Shown here in pieces: positions 1-5,903 of a stretch of DNA of 6,910 bases (positions are counted from its first letter, which is position 1; every line of letters starts with the position of its first letter). This DNA is from Bacteroides sp. (GTDB lineage: Bacteria > Bacteroidota > Bacteroidia > Bacteroidales > Bacteroidaceae). The position numbers and the translations under genes are program-made. Below the pieces are notes generated by a model, which did no database searches, was not told the origin of the DNA, and saw nothing but the letters and a program-made list of their open reading frames with translations. Where the stretch lies: assembly GCA_019412865.1 (NCBI GenBank), contig DXOJ01000466.1, positions 1 through 6,910 on the forward strand, in the 5' to 3' direction.

Positions 1-150
1 GGCGAGATGCATATATGCATTTCCAAACCATCTTCTCAGCATGAAATCATTAGACTTGTTGAGCTTATTTGTCCAATAAAATATCATCTTCAATTATTTC
101 AAAAATACAACAGAGATAAATATGTTTTATTTTCTAAATTATGCATATAA
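1..150 (+). CDS. Possible C-terminal end of an upstream gene (partial, unidentified)
   Basis: Frame 1 is open from the left edge to a TAA at 148-150, giving 49 residues that begin GEMHICISKPSSQ and end FSKLCI. The other two forward frames close earlier, at 40-42 and 77-79. The peptide has an ordinary mix of charged and hydrophobic residues (for example HEIIRLVELICP), so it could be the end of a real protein. I recognise no family. If real, it overlaps the next gene by 29 bases, which is longer than any other junction here; the last ten codons lie inside that gene and could be open by chance. The upstream gene could equally end at 42 or 79. Low confidence. Confidence 0.28.
   Translation, partial: GEMHICISKPSSQHEIIRLVELICPIKYHLQLFQKYNRDKYVLFSKLCI
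7..20. repeat. 14-bp perfect palindrome
   Basis: ATGCATATATGCAT is a perfect palindrome with no spacer. The half-element ATGCATAT recurs at 141-148, just inside the first glycosyltransferase gene. It is short and AT-rich, and it may lie inside the end of an upstream coding region. I infer no function. Confidence 0.5.
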
Positions 151-1255
151 TCCCAATACTGCTGCTACCAACAGGGCATTGGCCTATTTGAAGGGCTTGT
201 CAGAACTTGGCATTCAGACAAGAGTGGAGTTCTTCCTTACGGATTCTTCAAAGAGTAAGATTTCACAGGACTACCCAAACCTTGATATACATTATCGTTG
301 GGATAAGTGGTATTACATAAACCACAAGTATCTGAAGCATATCTTTTATGTGTTCTCTTTGCTTATTTTCGTATTGAATTTGAAGAAGGGAGATACGGTG
401 TATATGTATAATATGGCAGACGCGCTCCATTTCGTATTAAAGCGCAAAGGAATCAAAGTATTTGTTGAGAAGACAGAGCATCCAAGCATGTATCCTCTGG
501 GTAGCCATTCATTCCATCCTTCGATGGAGATGTATAAGGCTGATTGTACAAAGGCGTCTGGTATTATTACTGTTTCTACTTCATTGGTGAAATTCTTTGT
601 CGAAGAGGCTGGAGTAGAAAAGGGGCGTATTAAGATCGTCAACATGATTGTAGATGACAAGCGATTCTGCGGAGTTAAGCCAGCAAAGTATGAAAAACCC
701 TATTTCGGATACTGTGGTACTATCTCCACCTTCAAGGATGGAGTAGATATCCTGATAAAGTCATTTGCTCAGTTCTGTTCAAAGCATTCCGGTTATCAAC
801 TTAGAATTGCAGGTCGATTCGGAACCGCGGAAGACGAGAGAATAATAACAGGATTGGTTAAAGAGTATGGTCTTGAGGAGTCAGTTGTTTTTGTTGGATT
901 AGTATCTGCCGCTGAAATGCCATCTTTCCTTATGGGGGCTACCGCTGTAGTGCTTTCAAGACCGGATAACATTCAGGCTCGAAACGGATTTCCTGGTAAG
1001 TTAGGTGAATATCTGCTCTCTAAATCAACAATAATCGTCACGGCCGTGGGTGATATTCCGCTCTTCGTAAAAGACAAAGTGTCAGGACTCATCGTTATAC
1101 CTGATGATGTTGAGGAGTTTGCTGCAGCTCTCAATTGGGTAGTAGAGCATCCTGAAGAAGCTACAAGACTAGGAGTCAGAGGCGAACAACTTGCAAGGGA
1201 TCACTTCAACTATATGACAGAGACGAAGAAACTGGTTGATTTTATGGGCATTTAA
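122..1255 (+). CDS. GT4-type glycosyltransferase (GT-B fold)
   Basis: A 377-residue protein, a usual length for family GT4 (retaining, nucleotide-sugar dependent, GT-B fold). It probably adds one sugar to a lipid-linked polysaccharide repeat unit on the cytoplasmic face of the inner membrane. The N-terminal Rossmann domain starts at once with a hydrophobic strand and YNPNTAATNRALAYLKGL (about residues 9-26), so the ATG at 122 needs no revision. Residues 73-86 are strongly hydrophobic (HIFYVFSLLIFVLN) and may touch the membrane. The donor-binding half begins near GYCGTISTFKDG (196-207). The nucleotide-sugar motif NGFPGKLGE (288-296) has Asn288 where the classic E-x7-E motif has its first Glu; Glu296 is kept, followed by the family-like stretch TAVGDIPLF. 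The gene ends in tandem stops TAATAA, and the next gene starts 13 bases after the first stop. GT4 class is near certain; donor and acceptor are unknown. Confidence 0.93.
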   Translation: MFYFLNYAYNPNTAATNRALAYLKGLSELGIQTRVEFFLTDSSKSKISQDYPNLDIHYRWDKWYYINHKYLKHIFYVFSLLIFVLNLKKGDTVYMYNMADALHFVLKRKGIKVFVEKTEHPSMYPLGSHSFHPSMEMYKADCTKASGIITVSTSLVKFFVEEAGVEKGRIKIVNMIVDDKRFCGVKPAKYEKPYFGYCGTISTFKDGVDILIKSFAQFCSKHSGYQLRIAGRFGTAEDERIITGLVKEYGLEESVVFVGLVSAAEMPSFLMGATAVVLSRPDNIQARNGFPGKLGEYLLSKSTIIVTAVGDIPLFVKDKVSGLIVIPDDVEEFAAALNWVVEHPEEATRLGVRGEQLARDHFNYMTETKKLVDFMGI

Positions 1256-1268
1256 TAAGGCAGAATTT

Positions 1269-2459
1269 ATGAAGACCATACTATACGTATTTCATTGCTC
1301 TACAATAGGTGGCGGCAGTTATTGCCTGCTGAATGTGTTGAAGAATCTTGATCGTTCTCAATACAAGCCGGTTGTATTGCTTGCAACACAAGGTTCTCTT
1401 GTCGAAGAAATCAACAAATTGGGTATTGATGTTCATTTCTTGAATGATCTGGATTCCGTACCATATAACTTACCATTGCTGAAGAGAAGCACAATTGCTA
1501 AATACAGAAAGGTAAGCGGCTCCATAGATGGCTACAAGGCAAAATTGAAGGAGATAAAACCTGATTTGGTTTATATCAACTCAATGATGCTGTATCCTTA
1601 TCTGAAACCAGCACATGAATTAGGTTACAAAACTTTGATTCACATCCGTGAGCACTGGTCGTTTAACGAACATCGTTGCCAATTACGAAGAGCCCAAAAT
1701 TATATTCGTAAGTACTCCACTTATGTGCTTGCCATTAACGAGTTTGCTTCTAAGCAAGTTCCTGGAATTGATGGTAAAGTCTCTATTGTTTACGACTGGA
1801 TAGATCTTAGCCAGAGATACAAAGAACTGCCTTTTTCCAACTACTTTAGTGAAAATTTAGATGGTAAGAAAGTACTGTTATTTACGGGAGGTTCAGCACC
1901 CAACAAAGGCGCAAAAGAGGTAGCGAGAGTGTTCTCAGAGCAACTTACAGATACAGATCTCAGATTGCTTATGTTAGGAAATTCTGTAAAGACTTTTGAG
2001 CTGACTTTGAAGAATCGCATCAAGATGTTCTTGTCAGATAAGCATATTATGGGATTCTATGCATATGAGTTGAATAATATCGTAAAAAAAGACAAGCGTA
2101 TCGTATGTGTTCCTAATGTGTATGAAATCAAACATCTCTTGGATCAGTGCTACTGTCTTGTGAGCTTCTTCACAATTCCGCATGCAAATTTGGCAATGGC
2201 AGAATGTATAGTCAACAATACCATTTCATTGGCAGCTAAGACAGAGGAGTCTCAGGAATACTCCCTTGATGGGAAACTCGCATTCCTCTACAAGATGAAC
2301 GATGAGCAAAGCTTTGTTGACGCTTTTTACCATCTTAAAGCTGAGCACGATATTATGAAGGAAAACCTCCAAAAGTATTCACATATTATCCGCGAGAAAT
2401 TTGATAAAGATGCAAATGTAAAGGTTTTGAATGGAGTTTATAATAAATTGTTGAAGTAA
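1269..2459 (+). CDS. Divergent GT4-like glycosyltransferase (GT-B fold)
   Basis: I choose the ATG at 1269 (396 residues). An in-frame ATG at 1236 would add MILWAFNKAEF and overlap the previous gene by 20 bases, whereas at 1269 the protein opens with the typical first GT-B strand and glycine loop (MKTILYVFHCSTIGGGS, glycines 14-16). AAGG at 1257-1260 sits 8 bases upstream as a weak ribosome site. The N-terminal half holds an acceptor-side Rossmann domain (KPDLVYINS, then IHIREHWSFNEH). The donor domain begins around KKVLLFTGGSAPNKGAKEV. In place of E-x7-E there is a P304-H305 ... E312 arrangement (PHANLAMAE), a pattern I know from other GT4-like enzymes where a PH motif precedes the single conserved Glu. 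Likely role: one glycosyl transfer in repeat-unit assembly in the cytoplasm. The stop is one base before the next ATG, so the two genes are tightly coupled. The specific sugar cannot be predicted. Confidence 0.88.
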   Translation: MKTILYVFHCSTIGGGSYCLLNVLKNLDRSQYKPVVLLATQGSLVEEINKLGIDVHFLNDLDSVPYNLPLLKRSTIAKYRKVSGSIDGYKAKLKEIKPDLVYINSMMLYPYLKPAHELGYKTLIHIREHWSFNEHRCQLRRAQNYIRKYSTYVLAINEFASKQVPGIDGKVSIVYDWIDLSQRYKELPFSNYFSENLDGKKVLLFTGGSAPNKGAKEVARVFSEQLTDTDLRLLMLGNSVKTFELTLKNRIKMFLSDKHIMGFYAYELNNIVKKDKRIVCVPNVYEIKHLLDQCYCLVSFFTIPHANLAMAECIVNNTISLAAKTEESQEYSLDGKLAFLYKMNDEQSFVDAFYHLKAEHDIMKENLQKYSHIIREKFDKDANVKVLNGVYNKLLK

Positions 2460-2460
2460 C

Positions 2461-3534
2461 ATGAAAATCGCTACTATAGGATACCTTCACGGTAGTGGAG
2501 GGGCAGAGCGTCAGATTATACTCTTGTCAAATGAGTTGGCTCAAAAAGGACACGAAGTGCATTTGGTCATCCTAAATGAAAACAAGGCTCCATATTTGAT
2601 ATCTTCATTAGTCATTGTACATGATCTTACTGCGAAAGAAGGAACAGGAAATTTTCGTTTGTTAAAGCGCTTTTGGGCTCTGAAAAGAGTATTAGGCTCA
2701 TTGAAACCGGATGTCACTATAAATTACAATCTTCAAGGAGCGTATTTTTCTTTGTTGATAGGCAGGGAAAACAGTGGAAAAATCCTTTATTCCGAAAGAG
2801 GTGATCCGTATGACAGTGAGTATTCCGGTTTGCTTGGGAAGGTACGAGATGTCACATGTAAGTATGTAGATGCATTTGTTTTTCAATCTGAGGGTGCTAG
2901 AGATTTCTTCCATCTTACTCCGAAACAGAAAGCTGTAGTGATCCATAACTCTGTGGCTGTTCCACAAGATAAGTATCCTATGCCCTTGATTCGCGATAAT
3001 AGGATCGTAACGGTTGGAAGACTTCATCCTCAAAAGAACCCTTGGCTGATGGTTGATGCTTTTGCTCTTATTGCAGACAAGCACCCGGAAGTCACCCTTG
3101 AGTTTTATGGCGATGGAACTCTGAAGGAAGAAATACAGGCAAAGATTGATGGGGTTGGACTGTCTGATAGAGTACATCTTAATCCAAGCCGAAAAGATAT
3201 TTTTGATTGTATTCGAACTGCTCGCTTGTTTGTGTTACCTTCTGATTTTGAGGGAATGCCTAATGCTCTTATGGAAGCAATGTCTTTAGGTCTCCCTTGT
3301 GTGTCTGCAGATTGCCGCCCTGGGGGAGCACGCACGCTTATTGAGGATGGGGTAAACGGGCTTATTGTACCTATGAGAAATCCTCAGGCAATGGCAGAGA
3401 AGATTGAGTATCTCCTCAATAATCCCGAACAGGCCGAAAGAGTTGCTAAAGAAGCTAGAAAGTTGGGTGAGACACACACTAATGAGTTCGTTTTTGGCAA
3501 ATGGGATGAATTTTTAAAAAAAGTGATAATGTAG
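2461..3534 (+). CDS. GT4 glycosyltransferase with intact E-x7-E motif
   Basis: A 357-residue canonical GT4 enzyme (retaining, GT-B). It opens with MKIATIGYLHGSGGAERQ (Gly13-Gly14, Ala-Glu-Arg), the standard acceptor-side glycine loop of this family, so the start at 2461 is secure. The donor domain carries VGRLHPQKNP (185-194), the usual 'GRL..QK' phosphate-binding loop with Arg187 and Lys192, and then FEGMPNALME with Glu264 and Glu272, a full E-x7-E motif, followed by a DCRPGGARTLIEDG segment. The nearest functional types by memory are the AmsD/PglH/PglJ-like branch of GT4, many of which add hexose or N-acetylhexosamine to lipid-linked oligosaccharides; that substrate link is only a suggestion. 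No signal peptide or membrane span is visible. The ATG lies one base after the previous stop, which suggests translational coupling. Near the 3' end the codons run through T5A7 (3511-3522). A 46-base gap follows. Confidence 0.95.
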   Translation: MKIATIGYLHGSGGAERQIILLSNELAQKGHEVHLVILNENKAPYLISSLVIVHDLTAKEGTGNFRLLKRFWALKRVLGSLKPDVTINYNLQGAYFSLLIGRENSGKILYSERGDPYDSEYSGLLGKVRDVTCKYVDAFVFQSEGARDFFHLTPKQKAVVIHNSVAVPQDKYPMPLIRDNRIVTVGRLHPQKNPWLMVDAFALIADKHPEVTLEFYGDGTLKEEIQAKIDGVGLSDRVHLNPSRKDIFDCIRTARLFVLPSDFEGMPNALMEAMSLGLPCVSADCRPGGARTLIEDGVNGLIVPMRNPQAMAEKIEYLLNNPEQAERVAKEARKLGETHTNEFVFGKWDEFLKKVIM

Positions 3535-3580
3535 AAGGGGACAAAAACAAATCAATCTTGCAAGGACAATATTCTAAAGT

Positions 3581-4606
3581 ATGAATAAGAAAAATAAAGA
3601 TCATATTAACATGAACGTTAAAGTTTCTGTAATTATTCCAGTTTATAGAGTCGAAAAGTACCTCGACCGTTGTGTAAAGTCTATAGTGAACCAAACATAC
3701 AGGAATTTGGAAATTATCCTTGTAGATGATGGTAGTCCGGATAATTGTCCTCAAATATGTGACGAGTGGTCTTCTCGCGACGAGCGAATAAGGACAGTTC
3801 ATCGTGACAACGGTGGACTGTCCTGTGCCAGGAACACAGGGCTATCCACCGCTACAGGTGATTATGTAACATTTGTAGATAGCGATGATTGGATAGCTCT
3901 CGATACATATGAGTATTGTATGTTCCTTCTTGAACGTAATGAAGGTGCAAATGCTATCCAATTTGATGTTATGCTTACATCAGATGAGACTGCAATGCCT
4001 GCACAGGTAGAGGAACAGGTTGAAGTTTATGAAGGAAAGAAAATTCTTGAGTACTATATGGATTCCTCCACACGGAAAAGCGGAGGCTTTTCCGTGTGTA
4101 GATGCCTCTTTGAGGCATCTACAGCAAAGCGTTATAGTTTTCGGGAAGGTAAGATAAATGAAGATATGGATTATAAATTCAAAGTGCTTAGAGATTGCAA
4201 AAAATGGGTGGTATCTAATAGAGTGAAATACTTCTATTGGCAAGACGGTAATAGTACTTCTTCTGGAAAACTTAAAACAAGAGACTTTCAACTATATGAG
4301 GCTGCTGATGAGTTATATAAATTGTGTCAGCAGGAGTCTTATGGCAAAATAGCATATCTTGGTGAGGTAAAAAAAGCTCGAACTCCATTCTCTTTGCTTA
4401 GCAGAATAGCTATGTGGGGCGTTGCTGATTCAAATATTAATGAAAAGGATATTACTAAAAAGCTAACCAAGGAGCATAGAAAAAAACTGTCTATTTTGCT
4501 TAAGGCACCTATTCCTTTTAGTAGAAAAGTTCTCTCAATTATGTTTGCTATCAATTTTCCTATGACAAAGTGGTTGCTTTCTGTTACTAGGAAGGTGAAT
4601 GCATAG
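3581..4606 (+). CDS. GT2 glycosyltransferase (GT-A fold)
   Basis: A 341-residue family GT2 enzyme (inverting, GT-A), expected to act in the cytoplasm at the membrane on a lipid-linked acceptor. Motifs in order, counting from 3581: VSVIIPVYRVEKYL (15-28), VDDGSPDN (48-55), DNGGLSCARNTGL (76-88), the metal-binding DxD as VDSDDW (Asp100, Asp102), and INEDMDY with the likely catalytic base in Glu194-Asp195. After this comes YFYWQDGNSTSSG, matching the 'Y.Y..R..S' region of relatives. The C-terminal third is basic and partly hydrophobic and may be a membrane-associating helix. The start is uncertain: ATG 3611 would give MNVKVSVIIPVY, more typical of the family, while ATG 3581 adds a Lys-rich ten-residue leader and has AAGGA at 3562-3566, rather far upstream. 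The stretch coding residues 164-181 contains two adjoining perfect hairpins, listed separately. Donor sugar unknown. Confidence 0.94.
   Translation: MNKKNKDHINMNVKVSVIIPVYRVEKYLDRCVKSIVNQTYRNLEIILVDDGSPDNCPQICDEWSSRDERIRTVHRDNGGLSCARNTGLSTATGDYVTFVDSDDWIALDTYEYCMFLLERNEGANAIQFDVMLTSDETAMPAQVEEQVEVYEGKKILEYYMDSSTRKSGGFSVCRCLFEASTAKRYSFREGKINEDMDYKFKVLRDCKKWVVSNRVKYFYWQDGNSTSSGKLKTRDFQLYEAADELYKLCQQESYGKIAYLGEVKKARTPFSLLSRIAMWGVADSNINEKDITKKLTKEHRKKLSILLKAPIPFSRKVLSIMFAINFPMTKWLLSVTRKVNA
4069..4098. repeat. Intragenic perfect inverted repeat (hairpin 1)
   Basis: Arm CACACGGAAAAGC at 4069-4081 is the exact reverse complement of 4086-4098, leaving a four-base loop GGAG: a 13-bp uninterrupted stem. 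It lies wholly inside the GT2 gene, over codons for residues T164 to V172. No T-run follows on either strand, so it does not look like a rho-independent terminator. It directly adjoins hairpin 2; the arms share bases 4097-4098. Confidence 0.9.
4097..4123. repeat. Intragenic perfect inverted repeat (hairpin 2)
   Basis: Arm TGTAGATGCCTC at 4097-4108 is the exact reverse complement of 4112-4123, with a three-base loop TTT: a 12-bp uninterrupted stem. It covers codons for residues C173 to T181 of the GT2 enzyme. Bases 4097-4098 can pair in either hairpin 1 or hairpin 2, so the two could compete slightly or stack end to end. Terminator function is unlikely because no U-tract follows. Confidence 0.9.
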
Positions 4607-4630
4607 GATCTTTTCGGCCCAATAAACTGA

Positions 4631-5899
4631 ATGATTATGAGCTTAGAACAGAAAATTAACTATCAGCTGAATAAGTATCCAGTTGTTAAAAAATATATCA
4701 AGCGTGCATACCAGCTTGCCTGCTATGCTGTGAGCAAGAAGATTAAGTCAGAAGGACATATCATCCGTATCTCTCCTGACGATCCTATTCATGAGTACTT
4801 CTTTGGGTACTATGACAAGTCACCATGGGATGCAACTATGCGTTATATGATATGCATGAGAACGAAGGATACTTGGAGCGCTCCAGATCCTCTCGGTACT
4901 GCAGATATCCTTCTTATCGATACAAAAGAAGGGAATAAAGTTAAGCAAATTGCTACCACTCACACTTGGAATGTACAGCAGGGATGTATGGCGCAGTGGT
5001 TGGGCCCTGATTTCAAGTCTCGCATCCTATACAATGATATGCGAGATGGGAAGTATTGCTCAGTTGTATTTAATGTAGAGATTAAGGAGGAAAGAGTACT
5101 TCCTATACCTTGTTATACAGTATCGTCTGATGGAAAGACAGCTTTGAGCCTTGACTTCTCACGTCTGCACAGCCTTCGTCTAGGATATGGTTACGCAGAA
5201 CTGCCAGAAGTAACAAAGGGGGTAGCTCTCCCAAATACGACCGCTGTATGGAGGATGGATATTGAAACTGGTGAAGTGACAGAGCTTCTGAAATATACAG
5301 ACTTTGTAAACTTTCTGCCTCGTCTAGAGATGCAGGAGGAAGGTAGTGTGCATAAGGTGAACCACTTGATGTTCTCTCCTAACGGCAAGCGTTTTATGGT
5401 GTTATATCGCTGGTTTTGTGGACAGAGGAAGTATACTCGTCTTGTGACTTGCAATGTGGATGGCTCCAATATGTATGTGCTCTCAGACGATGATATGGTG
5501 AGCCACTGTTATTGGAAGAACGATAATGAGATAATTGCATTTGAACGCAAGAAGGAATTCGGTCCCGGATATTATCTAATGAAAGACAAAACTCAGGAAT
5601 GGCAACATCTATGGGGTCAGCTAAGTAATGATGGTCACCCTAGCTATTGTCCTACAGACAACAATCTTGTTGTAATCGACTCATATCCCAATCGTGCGCG
5701 TGTAGCAGACTTAAAATTACTCAGAGATACCGATCCGGAGGGCAAGGATATGAAGGTGATTGCAAAGGTGTTTGCTCCATTCAAATATGATAATGATACA
5801 CGATGTGACCTTCACCCACGTTGGAGGCAAGATGGTAAAGCCATTTGCTTTGATAGTGTCTTTGAAGGGCACAGGGGATTGTATATTGTAGGTCTTTGA
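4631..5899 (+). CDS. Putative TolB/oligogalacturonate-lyase-like beta-propeller protein, function unknown
   Basis: A 422-residue protein, not a recognisable glycosyltransferase: no GT-A or GT-B motifs are seen. ATG 4637 is an alternative start two codons in. The first 40 residues are basic with a mildly hydrophobic patch but do not form a convincing signal peptide, so it is probably cytoplasmic. The rest looks like repeated propeller blades: FFGYYDKSPWD (57-67), VSSDGKTALSLDFSRL (164-179), HLMFSPNGKRFMVLYRW (245-261), DGHPSYCP (334-341) and CDLHPRWRQDGKAICFDS (392-409), a 'S.DGK' strand pattern typical of TolB/WD40-like repeats. Histidines H241, H245, H292, H336 and H395 lie in or beside blade motifs; the PL22 oligogalacturonate lyases, also cytoplasmic propellers, use a histidine-rich metal site, so an enzymatic role is possible but unproven. 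I recall similar proteins beside glycosyltransferases in Bacteroidetes polysaccharide loci, often mislabelled as glycosyltransferases. The next gene starts four bases after its stop, so it belongs to this operon. Confidence 0.85.
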   Translation: MIMSLEQKINYQLNKYPVVKKYIKRAYQLACYAVSKKIKSEGHIIRISPDDPIHEYFFGYYDKSPWDATMRYMICMRTKDTWSAPDPLGTADILLIDTKEGNKVKQIATTHTWNVQQGCMAQWLGPDFKSRILYNDMRDGKYCSVVFNVEIKEERVLPIPCYTVSSDGKTALSLDFSRLHSLRLGYGYAELPEVTKGVALPNTTAVWRMDIETGEVTELLKYTDFVNFLPRLEMQEEGSVHKVNHLMFSPNGKRFMVLYRWFCGQRKYTRLVTCNVDGSNMYVLSDDDMVSHCYWKNDNEIIAFERKKEFGPGYYLMKDKTQEWQHLWGQLSNDGHPSYCPTDNNLVVIDSYPNRARVADLKLLRDTDPEGKDMKVIAKVFAPFKYDNDTRCDLHPRWRQDGKAICFDSVFEGHRGLYIVGL

Positions 5900-5903
5900 T
5901 ATT

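Noticed and set aside
40..121. Bacteroides-type promoter (TTTG / TAnnTTTG) upstream of the first gene
   Set aside because: Only partial matches such as TTATTTG near 66-72 were seen, without the right spacing to a -33 element; transcription more likely comes from upstream.
1236..1268. Upstream ATG at 1236 as the start of the second glycosyltransferase
   Set aside because: It adds eleven residues ahead of the natural first strand and overlaps the previous gene; ATG 1269 has a better ribosome site and matches family N-termini.
2084..2090. A7 tract in correct phase for an A_AAA_AAA slippery site in the second GT4-like gene
   Set aside because: A -1 shift meets a stop within about nine codons, no clear stimulatory structure was seen downstream, and the zero frame continues as normal coding sequence.
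2698..3177. Long open frame on the minus strand (159 codons) inside the third GT4 gene
   Set aside because: It is fully antisense to a clear GT4 gene, and its translation shows no domain or motif; it is a shadow of the real coding frame.
3479..3802. Minus-strand open frame of 107 codons across the gap between the third GT4 gene and the first GT2 gene
   Set aside because: Most of it is antisense to conserved GT2 codons, and the peptide looks like no protein family.
4069..4123. Reading the tandem hairpins as a transcription terminator
   Set aside because: No T-run follows either stem on either strand, and the site is mid-gene in a continuing operon.
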